Assembly: GCA_947647275.1 (NCBI GenBank)
Contig: CANSJQ010000002.1
Coordinates: 69,795-133,794, forward strand
Direction of reading: 5' to 3'
DNA from: an uncultured Clostridiaceae bacterium
GTDB lineage: Bacteria > Bacillota > Clostridia > TANB77 > CAG-508
Length of the DNA: 64,000 nt
Within the stretch, counting starts at the first letter, position 1. Each line of letters opens with the position of its first letter. The notes under the pieces are model-generated. The model did not search any database and was not told the DNA's origin. It saw nothing but the letters and a program-made list of their open reading frames with translations. This document shows positions 44,311 to 53,893 of the stretch, one piece after another. The position numbers were made by a program, and so were the translations under genes.

Positions 44311-45246
44311 TTACCATTCTACCTCTAATTTTAATCTTTCATCTATATTTTCATTTTTATATTTTTCATAGTCTTCTACAATATCTGTGAATGCAATTTT
44401 TTTAGTTCTAATGCTTGCATTATATTTTTTATTTATTTTCAAATTATAAGTTCTAGAGCCATATGCTATTATTTCATATAAGCTACTTGATATTTCGTTT
44501 GTAAATGCTGTGTATTTTACATTATCTGTTCCAACTGCATATACGCTCTTTGTACTTTTTCTCGTATCCATACAAATTTCTTTATTCGTATTATTTTGCA
44601 CTTTTATTTTATATATTTCATAATCTATGTATATTTCTTGTTTTGCTACTGTTACTACTATTCCATTCTGATCTAATTTTTTATTTATATCATTAGTTGT
44701 AATTAAACTATTTATATTTAACTTACCACTATCTTTTTCTACTGTAATATAGTCTTTTTTTGAGGTTTTATCTGAGACATCACCAGTTCCTAATATATCA
44801 CCCAAAAATGTTACTTTATATGTATTTGTTTTACTAGAATTTTTGTAGTTTTCTATTTTAGTTGTTCTAGGCTCTGTAAATATTAAATTATAATAATTTT
44901 GTATAAATTTCTCTTTTGTTTTAAATAATGTCTCTTTACAGTCATCTGTTAATAAATTATAAGCCTTTTCTATATTATTTTCATTACAACTATTAACAAA
45001 TTCTTCAATTACACTTACATTTGTTTTGGTCGTTTCAGTATTTACTTTTTCACCTGTTAATATTGATTTATTTGGTATTTGCTCCTCTTCTACCCATGCT
45101 GTGTTTGTATTGTTATTTCTTTGTTGTAAAGATCTTTTTGCTACCCCATTTAATGCTCTTATTATAATGAAAAAGAAGACTACTACCAATGCTGTTATAA
45201 TAATTTTTCCTCTGTTTTGATTCCATATCCTAATTAATCTATTCAT
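44311..45246 (-). CDS. Membrane-anchored protein of the secretion cluster, NTF2-like domain
   Basis: 311 aa. N-terminal helix (about 14-30), then an extracytoplasmic part with FVNSCNENNIEKAYNLLTDD, which matches the AYxLL domain in the 40145 gene, and a C-terminal beta-rich region. It sits between the VirB6-like and hydrolase genes. Could serve as a VirB8-like scaffold. GGAGG precedes the start. Confidence 0.65.
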   Translation of the reverse strand: MNRLIRIWNQNRGKIIITALVVVFFFIIIRALNGVAKRSLQQRNNNTNTAWVEEEQIPNKSILTGEKVNTETTKTNVSVIEEFVNSCNENNIEKAYNLLTDDCKETLFKTKEKFIQNYYNLIFTEPRTTKIENYKNSSKTNTYKVTFLGDILGTGDVSDKTSKKDYITVEKDSGKLNINSLITTNDINKKLDQNGIVVTVAKQEIYIDYEIYKIKVQNNTNKEICMDTRKSTKSVYAVGTDNVKYTAFTNEISSSLYEIIAYGSRTYNLKINKKYNASIRTKKIAFTDIVEDYEKYKNENIDERLKLEVEW

Positions 45247-45272
45247 TGTAAGTAGCCTCCTATTTTATTCAA

Positions 45273-48134
45273 TTATTTTCTATTTCTTGGATTCTTTAAG
45301 TTTGGGTTTGTTGATCGTGGTGCCTTTGATCCTCTTGTTGATGTATTTGTTGTACTACTTGGTCCTCTTGTTGATGTATTTGTTGTACTACTTGGTCCTT
45401 TTCTTGCTGGATTAGTTGATTTTGGCGCTCTTGATCCCCTTCTTGCTGCTTCTGATGTACTATTTGTTCTTGGAGTTACTGTGCTTGAGCTTTTTGTTTC
45501 TGGCGTTACTGTTTGTGTATTTGTTTGTGTGGTTCTTATTTTTTTAGTATTTTCGCTTGAATTGTCCGTTTGTTCTTTTGTTGGCCCAACTGGTTTTGTT
45601 TGGTTAGTATTACCTTTTACTTTACCTGATTTTGTTAAATTATGTCTTTGTCCTACTTGTGCTTTCATTACATTTAATACATAATCAGCTTGTTTTTCTG
45701 CTTCAACTTCACTAAATCCTTTATCCATAAATTCTTGTGTAAAGTCTTCTTTTCTTTGTTTATATTTCTTATCATCTCCAAGAACGCTTGAATCAATTTT
45801 TCTATCTTGTGCAAGTAATGCAATTTTAGCTGCTTGTGATGCTTCTACTCCAAATTCTTCAGCCTTTCTAGCTCTGTAGATTTGTGCTATATCTGTCATA
45901 CCTTCGTCTGCATATTGCTTAATTGCTTGTTTTTCTTGTCTTAACCTTTGTGCTGATACTGCTTGTCCATTGTTTGCTTTAGCCAATTTATCTCTAATGT
46001 ATTGATCTGTATTTGCATCCTTCATGAACATTTTTGCTTTATGTGCATCTTGTGCTACTGTATTTCCATTAAATGTATCTTTTGTATTTCTATATTTATC
46101 TGCTATACTATGTCTAGCATTTCCTACAGTTCTTCCTACTCCGACAGCTGTTCTTCCTATTCCTGTAGCTGTATTTTCTGTCATATTTACTACACCTGTT
46201 CCAATTCTTCTACCAGCTGTTGCACCTGCAATTACACCTGTTATACCTTTGCCAGATGCTAAACCTCCTGCTGCTCCAATTACTGTTCCTGCTGCTCCTA
46301 AAGCAACTCTTGATACTCCAAATCCTGCCTTAGCTGTAAATTTAGCTGCTCTTCCTAATGTACGTGCACCTTTTAATGCCATTCCTTTTTTACCGCCATT
46401 TGCGTTTGCTATATTTCTCATTCCTTGTCTAAATTTACCTGGCTCTTTACTTTCCTTATTAGAATTTTGTTCTGATATTTTTCTTTGTTGTTCTGCTCTT
46501 CTATCTGCTTCTTCTTGTTCTAATTGTTGCTGTCTAATAGCTCCTTGCTGTTCTTCTAACTGTTTTTGTTGTTCTTCTAATTGTCTTTGTCTTTCTTGCT
46601 CTTCTTTTCTTCTCTGTTGCTCAGCAAATGCTTCTGCTGCTTTTTTAGCAGATTCATTTTCTTCGTCCTTTGCCTCAGATTTTCCAGATTTCATTTCTGA
46701 AGGTGATTCTATTCTCAGACCTGTTTTTGGATCTATTTTTTCTCCTGGTCCATTTGATCTATAGTCTATTCCATCTGTTCCATGTGTTTTTTGGAATTTT
46801 GGTTTATCGTTTTCTCCTTCTTTATTAACACTTCCACCTTTGTTAGATGGTACTGATGAACCAACTCTTGATCCTCCTTTTCCACCAAACTTGCTTGCAA
46901 GTGACCCTGCTGTAAATGTTGCAAGAGGTCCCATCATTCCTAGTGGAGCTTTATCAAATCCAAACATTTTCTTTAATAACTTTTCTGCTGGTAATATAAA
47001 TCCTGCTGCTGCTATTGCAAATATGAAGTTTGTCTTTACAAGTTCCATAGCAGAACCTATAAAAATCATATATATTATTAAATGGAATGGTTGTATTAAT
47101 GCTGTATATATGTATTCTTTAAGCCACATGTTGAAGGCTTGTGCTTTTCCATCTCCTATTTTATCTATTGGGTATGTAAGTGCTACAAGTGGCGCTATTA
47201 TTGTTAAAAATGCCATTGTAAGTACCCTTTTTAAATAATGGTATGTAAAAATTCCTGTATAGAATATTAATGCTAAGTATACCAATAAATATGCAAAGCT
47301 TTCCATATTATCTTTACTTTGTACCATAAACCTTGCTGCACCCATTACATTTGTTGTAAAGCTTGTTCCATCACTTACACTAACTACTACACTTTCTGAA
47401 GCATAGTTATTTCCTGCTATTGCATCATTTACTGAATCTATTAATACAAGTGTAAATGACATTATATAATGTAAAAAGAATAACAAGCAAAGTGCAATTA
47501 ACCAATCCATAAACATTTGCTTATGTTTTGCTTTATCTGCTGCTGTACTAGATATTATTATTCTAATACCTACATATACTAATACACATAAAAGTCCTAC
47601 TATAGCTAAATTTCTAAGTGCTATATACCAACCAGAAATTGTCCCTTGTAAAATTGCTGCTGTTCCGTCCACCTTATATTCAGATGTCTGTTTGGTTAGC
47701 TTAGGATTAATAAAATTAATATCTAAATATGGTACTTTGTTACTAAATATCTCTTCTGGTGTATATTTTATTACTGGTACTTGATATGTATCTCCATCTG
47801 TATTTTTTCCTAAATCTAAATCATCTACATTAACTTCCATTGTTGTTTTGCCATTGCTTGGCTTAATTCTATTGTCTCCTTGCTCTACCATTATTGCAGA
47901 ATCTCTAAACTTTTCACCTGCTGCAAATTGACCTGTCATAAACCATTGCATTCCTGATGAAAATGCATCTCCTATCATTGCACATAAGTCTATCATGGCA
48001 TTTGCTAGAACTCCACCTACATTAGATATAAAACCTGCATGTGAATAAGTTGGAACTATGAAATTAATACATAATACTGTAAGTATTACTAAAATTGTCT
48101 TTTGTAGTATTCCTTTCTTAGTAAATATTTTCAT
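45273..48134 (-). CDS. VirB6/TrbL-like polytopic T4SS protein
   Basis: 953 aa. Signal-like helix, an N-terminal soluble part, then about six membrane helices (about 165-390) including LLFFLHYIMSFTLVLID and TMAFLTIIAPLVALTYPIDK. The second half (about 410-953) is cytoplasmic, glutamine/lysine-rich with a coiled coil (QQRRKEEQERQRQLEEQQKQ) and ends in STTNTSTRGP repeats. This layout is typical of the long VirB6-like proteins of Gram-positive T4SS. Eighteen nt after virB4. A tiny tandem repeat near the C-terminus (45325-45405) encodes PSSTTNTSTRG. Confidence 0.82.
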   Translation of the reverse strand: MKIFTKKGILQKTILVILTVLCINFIVPTYSHAGFISNVGGVLANAMIDLCAMIGDAFSSGMQWFMTGQFAAGEKFRDSAIMVEQGDNRIKPSNGKTTMEVNVDDLDLGKNTDGDTYQVPVIKYTPEEIFSNKVPYLDINFINPKLTKQTSEYKVDGTAAILQGTISGWYIALRNLAIVGLLCVLVYVGIRIIISSTAADKAKHKQMFMDWLIALCLLFFLHYIMSFTLVLIDSVNDAIAGNNYASESVVVSVSDGTSFTTNVMGAARFMVQSKDNMESFAYLLVYLALIFYTGIFTYHYLKRVLTMAFLTIIAPLVALTYPIDKIGDGKAQAFNMWLKEYIYTALIQPFHLIIYMIFIGSAMELVKTNFIFAIAAAGFILPAEKLLKKMFGFDKAPLGMMGPLATFTAGSLASKFGGKGGSRVGSSVPSNKGGSVNKEGENDKPKFQKTHGTDGIDYRSNGPGEKIDPKTGLRIESPSEMKSGKSEAKDEENESAKKAAEAFAEQQRRKEEQERQRQLEEQQKQLEEQQGAIRQQQLEQEEADRRAEQQRKISEQNSNKESKEPGKFRQGMRNIANANGGKKGMALKGARTLGRAAKFTAKAGFGVSRVALGAAGTVIGAAGGLASGKGITGVIAGATAGRRIGTGVVNMTENTATGIGRTAVGVGRTVGNARHSIADKYRNTKDTFNGNTVAQDAHKAKMFMKDANTDQYIRDKLAKANNGQAVSAQRLRQEKQAIKQYADEGMTDIAQIYRARKAEEFGVEASQAAKIALLAQDRKIDSSVLGDDKKYKQRKEDFTQEFMDKGFSEVEAEKQADYVLNVMKAQVGQRHNLTKSGKVKGNTNQTKPVGPTKEQTDNSSENTKKIRTTQTNTQTVTPETKSSSTVTPRTNSTSEAARRGSRAPKSTNPARKGPSSTTNTSTRGPSSTTNTSTRGSKAPRSTNPNLKNPRNRK

Positions 48135-48151
48135 TACTTACACCTTTCTTT

Positions 48152-50125
48152 TTAATATTCTTCTCTTCTTCTATTCATTTGTACCAACTTGTTAATATTT
48201 GTTTCTACGAATTCAAATTCTTTTGCAGTTGGCCTTATTTGTATTATTGCTGTGTCTGCTCCTACTTTTAGAAGTCCCTCTCCTTTTTCACATGTAACTA
48301 GGAAACCTGACTCTCCAGAGCTTAGTTTAAATACTTCTTTTAAGTATTGTATTTCTGATTTATCTTGTGCTAAAAATAGTTTTGTATCTGATGAAGTTAA
48401 AACTGCTTGTGCTTCTGGTTTTTCGTAGAAGTCTTGGAACCTTTGTGAAATGATTGCTAGTGAAACATTTCTTTTTCTTGCACGACGTGCCATTGTGTTT
48501 AAAAAGTCTACGGCTTCTGGGTATGGAAGTAACATCCATGCCTCGTCTACTAAAACTCTTTTCTTAGAAGCTTTTGTTCTATCTTCACTATTTTTCTTAA
48601 CGTATTTTTCCCAAATCCATGAAAGTAATATTTGTTGTGCTAGTGGTCTTGCGAATCTTTCTTCTAGTTGAGAAATATCTAAGTTTATGAACAATGTTCC
48701 ATCTAATAAGTCAAATGTAGATTGTCCATCAAAATATGCCATTTGTCCGTTATATTCCCTTATGTATTGTTTCATAACCTTTATTAAATAACTATAATGG
48801 AATTGGTAGTCTGGGTTTTTGTTTTCTTCTGCTTTACGAAGAATTCTTCTATACCATGAACCAATTGTTGGCATTTCTTTCTTTTGCCTTCCAAGTAAAT
48901 TTCCTGTTGCCATTGAATTTGTAACAAATAAGCTATTAGGGTCACTATTTATTCCTGCTTCTACATATTCTTCTGCTACTGACTCTGATATTATTTGTTT
49001 TGTAAGCTCATTTACTTCTTTTGACCTTGTACTTCCCCTTGCCATTGTAACCAATGCATTTGTTACGTCTTCTACTTTGTTTTCAACATTAACTACTGAC
49101 CTTGATTTTCCTGTTATTTCGTCTTTTATAATTTCTGGCTCTATATCAAATAAGTTAATTACTGTTTGTGATGTTGGGCTTATTACAACATTTATTCCAC
49201 CTAAACTTTCAGCAACTATTGAATACTCACCTTCAGCATCTAGTGCTAAACTTTGTATTCCCATTAAAACTGCACTACGTGAAATTAATGTTTTCATTGT
49301 AACAGATTTACCAGCACCTGATTTAGCAAATATAACCATGTTATAGTTTGTTAATGAACTATGGAAGTTATCAAATAATATTGGTACTCCTGTTTGTTTG
49401 TTAAACCCTAGGGGTATACCTGTTGGGTGCCCTACTTCTGATGTTGTGAATGGGAATACTGTTGACATTGAACGCCTATCAAATGTATGTGTTTTATTTA
49501 TTTTGTTTTCCATTAATGGTATATTGCTTTTGAAGGCTTCTTCTTGCATTCCCCAGGCGCTTTTTATATCTACTAAACTTTTTGACATTTCTGATGCTAG
49601 CATTTTTGTATATCTGTTTAAATCTTCTAAGCTATATGCAAATAATGTAGATACTATTGATGCTTCAAATAATTTGTTATACCCTGCTGCAATTTCGTCT
49701 CTTAATTGTTCTGCTTCCCATCTTTTTTGCCCTATTGTGCTTTCTCTGTTTATATTTCCTCTATCTGCTGCAACAATTCTTTCTGTTTCAAGTTCGTTAA
49801 TAACTCTGTTTAATTCATTTTGTGACCTTGACTCTGGTATTGGGTTTATATATATTGATGTATTTATATCTCCAAACATGTACATATCCCTAAATAGTTC
49901 TGGGAATGTTGCCATTCTTGGAAGATTTGATACGAAGAAACTACGTGCATACCTTGTAATATTTGAAATTATTTCTAAGTGGTCAATATTACTTGCATCT
50001 ATTCCAGATGGTGCTATTAATTCTTTAATTGTTTTTCTTTTTAGAATTTGATATTCATCTGGGTTTGTATAGTCATTATTAAGCTGTCTTTCTCTTTCTA
50101 GTTCTCTTTGCTTTTTCTTTGACAT
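48152..50125 (-). CDS. virB4: VirB4/TraE-type T4SS ATPase
   Basis: About 657 aa from ATG 50123-50125 (GGAGGAACT site). It overlaps the end of the previous gene by 47 nt. VirB4 N-terminal domain, then Walker A in FAKSGAGKSVTMKTL, SLALDAEGEY, Walker B in VLVDEAWMLL and the ARRARKRNVSLAIISQ motif. Powers pilus assembly and secretion. Part of the prgI-traC-virB4-virB6 row. Confidence 0.95.
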   Translation of the reverse strand: MSKKKQRELERERQLNNDYTNPDEYQILKRKTIKELIAPSGIDASNIDHLEIISNITRYARSFFVSNLPRMATFPELFRDMYMFGDINTSIYINPIPESRSQNELNRVINELETERIVAADRGNINRESTIGQKRWEAEQLRDEIAAGYNKLFEASIVSTLFAYSLEDLNRYTKMLASEMSKSLVDIKSAWGMQEEAFKSNIPLMENKINKTHTFDRRSMSTVFPFTTSEVGHPTGIPLGFNKQTGVPILFDNFHSSLTNYNMVIFAKSGAGKSVTMKTLISRSAVLMGIQSLALDAEGEYSIVAESLGGINVVISPTSQTVINLFDIEPEIIKDEITGKSRSVVNVENKVEDVTNALVTMARGSTRSKEVNELTKQIISESVAEEYVEAGINSDPNSLFVTNSMATGNLLGRQKKEMPTIGSWYRRILRKAEENKNPDYQFHYSYLIKVMKQYIREYNGQMAYFDGQSTFDLLDGTLFINLDISQLEERFARPLAQQILLSWIWEKYVKKNSEDRTKASKKRVLVDEAWMLLPYPEAVDFLNTMARRARKRNVSLAIISQRFQDFYEKPEAQAVLTSSDTKLFLAQDKSEIQYLKEVFKLSSGESGFLVTCEKGEGLLKVGADTAIIQIRPTAKEFEFVETNINKLVQMNRRREEY

Positions 50126-51278
50126 TCTCAGTTCCTCCTTCTTCATTTGTGTCTATTTTATTAATTGCTTCTTCTGCTATATCTTTACCAATTATTTGTG
50201 TATTTTCCTCAATAATTAGTTGTGCAAGTTCTGCAATTAAATCTCTTTTGTTTGCTTTCTTTTCTTCAAGTGCTTTTTGTTTTTCTGACCTTGCTTCATT
50301 TACTTTATTTGTTGCAAGTTCTAAAGCTTCTTGTTCTATTTGTTCATTTAATAATCTCATTTGTTTATCTACTACATCTGGTGCTGTTGAATATAACTCG
50401 TCATATCCTGCTTTTAATGCTTTTTCTAATCCATAGCTTTCTGCTTCGTCACGGTTGTATGCCATATATAGTAATTCTATAAGCTCGTTAGAGTCCATTA
50501 CGCTTGAATTTATTCCACATACTGCTAAAGTTCTTACAATTGATTGTGCTCTTGTGTATAATTCTGAAAATGCTAAGTTTCTTTGTTCTTGTTTATCAAA
50601 TTGATTTTCTCCAAGTTCTTCTACATAATATGGTATTACAACATAATATTTTTTATTAAGAACATTTTTGTTTAAGCTCATTTTCTCTGTTGAGTATATA
50701 ATATCTTTTCCATATTCATATAAGTTTTTTTGTTTTGTAAGTTCGAAATATGCTTTGTCTAATTGTTCTTTAGTGTATGTTTCAGCTCTTTGCATTTGTT
50801 TATATTGCATTTCTTGCTTTTCTACTGCCATTTCTATTTCTTTTATTTTTTCTTTATATGTTTGGATACTATTATCTAAGTTTACTGTTCTTGTTTGTGT
50901 ATATATTTGTACTGGGTGGCGTAGTGTATTTAGGAATTGAACAAATCCGTCTTCAACACCATTTTTTTCAGCTTCTGACATTAGGTCATAATTTATACCT
51001 TGGCATTCAACTACCATTACATATCTTTTTCCGTCTTTTTGTGAAATCATGTTATCTACTACTGTGTCAAATTCCATAAAGTCTAATACTGAGCCAGTTC
51101 TATAGTCTTTAAATTTTTTAGTTTTAGAATTTTTAACTTCTTCTTTTGGTTTATTTTCGTTTTCTTCTTTTTTATTAATTTTTGAATATGCAAAGACTAT
51201 TCCTAGTGCTATTAGCAAAATAACCATTATTACAAGTACTATCATTAGTACCATAGTTAACAAATTTATAGTATCCAT
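50079..51278 (-). CDS. TraC-like T4SS protein
   Basis: 399 aa. N-terminal membrane helix (about 5-30), a conserved central domain (MEFDTVVDNMISQKDGKRYVMVVECQGINYD ... ARSIVRTL-like) resembling the TraC-like / VirB4 N-terminal module, a coiled-coil segment (about 145-185) and a lysine-rich tail. Its ATG overlaps the prgI stop (TAATG), so the two are translationally coupled; its end overlaps virB4. Confidence 0.82.
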   Translation of the reverse strand: MDTINLLTMVLMIVLVIMVILLIALGIVFAYSKINKKEENENKPKEEVKNSKTKKFKDYRTGSVLDFMEFDTVVDNMISQKDGKRYVMVVECQGINYDLMSEAEKNGVEDGFVQFLNTLRHPVQIYTQTRTVNLDNSIQTYKEKIKEIEMAVEKQEMQYKQMQRAETYTKEQLDKAYFELTKQKNLYEYGKDIIYSTEKMSLNKNVLNKKYYVVIPYYVEELGENQFDKQEQRNLAFSELYTRAQSIVRTLAVCGINSSVMDSNELIELLYMAYNRDEAESYGLEKALKAGYDELYSTAPDVVDKQMRLLNEQIEQEALELATNKVNEARSEKQKALEEKKANKRDLIAELAQLIIEENTQIIGKDIAEEAINKIDTNEEGGTENVKEKAKRTRKRKTA

Positions 51279-51619
51279 TATTTTTCTTCCTCCTTAGTAT
51301 ATAAATAGATTTTATTTCCTTTTTTCTTAAAAAGCACTGCTCTTTTTATGATGTCATCAATGTTTTCACCACTTACTGCTTTTGTAAATTTAAGTATTCC
51401 TATTGATGGCATTTTAAAAGTACCTATAACAAAACCAATTAATGCAGTAATAACAATTGCTATTATTCCTGCAATATGTAAATTCATTAGTGAGAATAGA
51501 CCATAAAGTGGTAAGCCTAACCCTACTCCTATTACTGTATATATTAAACTTTTTCCTGAGAATATAAATAGTATTCTTCCTTCACCTTTTACATTTCTAG
51601 GTATGTTATATGTACCCAT
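51278..51619 (-). CDS. PrgI-family T4SS membrane protein
   Basis: 113 aa. MGTYNIPRNVKGEGRILFIF then two hydrophobic helices, and a conserved C-terminal PSIGILKFTKAVSGENIDD segment. PrgI proteins sit directly before TraC/VirB4 in Gram-positive conjugation systems. AGGAGG before the start; promoter at 51683. Confidence 0.88.
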   Translation of the reverse strand: MGTYNIPRNVKGEGRILFIFSGKSLIYTVIGVGLGLPLYGLFSLMNLHIAGIIAIVITALIGFVIGTFKMPSIGILKFTKAVSGENIDDIIKRAVLFKKKGNKIYLYTKEEEK

Positions 51620-51682
51620 GTATGTTTCCTCCTATTTTGCTTTTGTTTAATTCTTTTTTAGCGTATAATTACACTTGATTAT

Positions 51683-51711
51683 ATTATAACAGATATCTTG
51701 CTAAAATGTAA
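51683..51711 (-). promoter_or_regulatory. Promoter of the prgI-virB4 operon
   Basis: Minus strand TTACAT, 17 bp, TATAAT. Confidence 0.55.
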
Positions 51712-51783
51712 CAAAAAAAGCAAAAAAAATGCATAAAAATGCATTTTTAATGTAATTGTAATATGTTTGTTATGGTTTTGTAA

Positions 51784-51820
51784 AAAATAAAAGGTAGAAT
51801 TTTGAAAATCTACCTTTTTT
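51784..51820 (-). terminator. Terminator after the third pilin gene
   Basis: Minus strand AAAGGTAGA, loop, TCTACCTTT, then TATTTTTTAC. It partly separates pilin expression from the rest of the cluster, allowing more pilin mRNA. A second small hairpin lies at about 51726-51748. Confidence 0.8.
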
Positions 51821-51832
51821 ATCTTTATATTA

Positions 51833-52204
51833 TTATTTATTAAATGCATTTGCCATGTTATATACAACATTTACTATTGTTGTTGAAGCAAATATTAATA
51901 TTGCACCTACTAAGTATGGTATCATTGTCTTTTTGTATTCTGCTTTTTCTTCTGCACTACCCATCATATATTTAATACCAAGTATTAATAATACAACTAC
52001 TGCAACTACTACACCAACTGTTTGCATAATTGTTACTATTGTAGCACCTAATGATACAACTTTGTCTGCGTTTGCATTTGCATTTCCCTTTGATATTGTG
52101 TCTATTTGTTTTTCTATATCTGTTGCTAACACTACATTTGAAATTGATAACACAACCATAAGTACAATTAATATTATAGATAATATTTTTACTTGTTTTT
52201 TCAT
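51833..52204 (-). CDS. VirB2-like T4SS pilin, paralog 3
   Basis: 123 aa. Signal peptide (about 1-27), a short polar part, then two membrane helices separated by GIKYMMGSAEEKAEYKKTMIPYLVG, the VirB2/TrbC-type pilin signature of Gram-positive systems. Closely related to the 52711 gene. RBS AGGAGGAA. Confidence 0.87.
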   Translation of the reverse strand: MKKQVKILSIILIVLMVVLSISNVVLATDIEKQIDTISKGNANANADKVVSLGATIVTIMQTVGVVVAVVVLLILGIKYMMGSAEEKAEYKKTMIPYLVGAILIFASTTIVNVVYNMANAFNK

Positions 52205-52304
52205 AATTTTTCCTCCTTAATTTTCATTACTATTTTAATTATAATATATATTTTTCTATTTTTCAACTATTTTTTCTATTTTTTGCTTATTTTTTCTATT
52301 TTTA

Positions 52305-52697
52305 TTAGATTCCTTGTAATACTGTAACAACAATTTTCCATATTGTAAATGCTCCAAATACTACAACACAACCTATTACGTATATTATTAATGCTTTTTG
52401 AACTTCTGCTTTTCCTTCTACTCCTGCTGTCATAAATTTTATTCCTAACAATACACCAATTAATACTGCTGCTATTATTCCTACTACTAAAAGAATGTTA
52501 TATATTGTATCTGATAATTCTTTTAATTTTTCTTGTGTAATTAGTCCATTAGCTCCTGCTTGTCCTTTTTGTATAAATCCATCTGCTTCTTTTATTACTT
52601 CTCCTGCTGTATGGCTTGTTGCATATGTGTAACTTTGCATACTAAGTAATACCGCAAGAGTAGTTATTATTAATATTATATATACTAGTTTTTTCAT
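52305..52697 (-). CDS. VirB2-like T4SS pilin, paralog 2
   Basis: 130 aa from ATG 52695-52697 (GAAGGTGAG site). Signal peptide, DGFIQKGQAGANGLI, then two helices around GIKFMTAGVEGKAEVQKALIIYVIG. It diverges more than the other two (VEGKAEVQKA in place of xEExAEYKKT). Its start lies about 14 nt after the end of the previous pilin gene. Confidence 0.85.
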   Translation of the reverse strand: MKKLVYIILIITTLAVLLSMQSYTYATSHTAGEVIKEADGFIQKGQAGANGLITQEKLKELSDTIYNILLVVGIIAAVLIGVLLGIKFMTAGVEGKAEVQKALIIYVIGCVVVFGAFTIWKIVVTVLQGI

Positions 52698-52710
52698 ATT
52701 CTCACCTTCT

Positions 52711-53127
52711 TTATACATTCACTTGTGACATTATATTCCATATAACACTTACTATTTTCCCTGAAACAAAAATCATTAATGTTCCAATAATCATAGGCAT
52801 TAATGTTTTTTTGTATTCTGCTCGTTCTTCTATACTTCCAATCATGTATTTCATACCTAATACCATAAACATTACTATTGAAATTACTAAGCCTACATTT
52901 ATAATTGCATTAACTATTACTCCTGCTGAACGAAAAGCTGTAGCTGTGTCTGAGTCTGTTAAATTTCCTGGTTTAAAATCATCTGGGTTTATTGTTCCTG
53001 CTGATGCTGAAGGTTTCATAGTATCTTCTGGGGCTGGTCTTGCGTGAACTATAGTTGTATAACTTAATAACATTGTAAACACTATCATTATTATTGTTAT
53101 TACTTTTGTTATGTTTTTTATTTTCAT
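52711..53127 (-). CDS. VirB2-like T4SS pilin, paralog 1
   Basis: 138 aa. Signal peptide ending near VHA, then a proline-rich linker (RPAPEDTMKPS), and two helices around GMKYMIGSIEERAEYKKTLMPMIIG. First gene of the pilin operon, with its own promoter and a GGAGG site. Confidence 0.87.
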   Translation of the reverse strand: MKIKNITKVITIIMIVFTMLLSYTTIVHARPAPEDTMKPSASAGTINPDDFKPGNLTDSDTATAFRSAGVIVNAIINVGLVISIVMFMVLGMKYMIGSIEERAEYKKTLMPMIIGTLMIFVSGKIVSVIWNIMSQVNV

Positions 53128-53157
53128 TTGTTACCTCCGTTTTATTTCTATAGTTTT

Positions 53158-53186
53158 ATTATAACTTATTATTTTTGTTTTTTCAA
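53158..53186 (-). promoter_or_regulatory. Promoter of the pilin operon
   Basis: Minus strand TTGAAA, exactly 17 bp, TATAAT, about 12 nt before the leader of the first pilin gene. Confidence 0.75.
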
Positions 53187-53351
53187 CATTTTTTTGATTT
53201 TTTGCATAATATCGCAATTGATTCGTTATAATTCACATTCGAATATATTTTTATGCTGTATATGCTAAATCGGTTAGCAATACCAAAGAGAAATACCGAA
53301 TTTCGCGCTTAGCAGAATTTCAATATTTTGTGCAAATTTAATAAATCCGTT

Positions 53352-53408
53352 TAGGGCGTAATTTGGTAAATTCTCATAGGTATTCCTAACTGACTTAAGC
53401 CTCTACAA
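53352..53408. repeat. Dispersed repeat shared with 63247-63302
   Basis: TAATTTGGTAAATTCTC, then TAGG.ATTCCTAACTGA, TTAAGCC and CTAC occur in both spacers. Contains a palindrome-like TAGGTATTCCTA. Confidence 0.7.
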
Positions 53409-53447
53409 TTTTTATTTAAAACAGTGTGCTTTCTTACAATATAGAAG

Positions 53448-53471
53448 AGGCACGGTGCCACGTGCCCCTAT
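53448..53471. repeat. Intergenic palindrome GGCACG/CGTGCC
   Basis: AGGCACGGTGCCACGTGCCCCT: a short GC-rich palindrome in an AT-rich spacer, like the REP-type elements elsewhere in the window. Confidence 0.5.
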
Positions 53472-53494
53472 GACATAAAATTTGATTTTTCCTA

Positions 53495-53530
53495 TATAAA
53501 AATTAAAGAACATGTTTCCATGTTCCTTTT
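53495..53530 (-). terminator. Intrinsic terminator of the Spo0E-like gene
   Basis: Minus strand GAACATG, GAAA, CATGTTC, then TTTAATTTTT. Confidence 0.82.
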
Positions 53531-53554
53531 ACTTTATTACTACATTTTATTGTT

Positions 53555-53734
53555 TCATTTATTTACCAATTCATTTTTGCCTTTTCTTTTGTTACTTGTT
53601 ATATCTTTTCTGTAGTACTTTGCTATCAATTCATCTAACTCAACGCTAAGCTTGTAGGTTATAGTATAGTCTTGACCTTGAATTATGCTTTCGTTTAATT
53701 TTTCCCTTAATTTACATATTTCATCATTTAACAT
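53555..53734 (-). CDS. Spo0E-like aspartyl-phosphate phosphatase
   Basis: 59 aa, missed by length-limited gene finding. MLNDEICKLREKLNESIIQG opens a two-helix protein, and KLSVELDELIAKYYR carries the family's S-x-E-L-D signature (SVELD). Spo0E-type proteins dephosphorylate Spo0A-phosphate and hold back sporulation. The ATG has GGAGAG, a promoter and its own terminator, so it is an independent small gene. Fits with spoIIE in the same window. Confidence 0.85.
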   Translation of the reverse strand: MLNDEICKLREKLNESIIQGQDYTITYKLSVELDELIAKYYRKDITSNKRKGKNELVNK

Positions 53735-53780
53735 ATAACCACTCTCCTTTTTTCGTGAATTTTTTCTTTTGTATATCTTA

Positions 53781-53809
53781 AAAATAACATATTTTTACAT
53801 TTTAGTCAA
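53781..53809 (-). promoter_or_regulatory. Promoter of the Spo0E-like gene
   Basis: Minus strand TTGACT, 17 bp, TATTTT. Confidence 0.55.
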
Positions 53810-53810
53810 C

Positions 53811-53836
53811 AAAAAAACGCCAATTTTAGGCGTTTT
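53811..53836 (-). terminator. Terminator after the M16 peptidase pair
   Basis: Minus strand AAAACGCC, loop, GGCGT, then TTTTTTG. Confidence 0.8.
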
Positions 53837-53893
53837 AAGGCAACTTTCGTATGACAAACTTTGTCATTTTTTTTGTTTTTTCGACACTATTTT

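Noticed and set aside
46024..46764. 246-codon plus-strand open frame rich in Ala, Pro and Cys
   Set aside because: It is antisense to the VirB6-like gene, whose membrane and coiled-coil pattern is clearly real. Many similar Leu/Ser/Phe-rich antisense frames occur over the other minus-strand genes.
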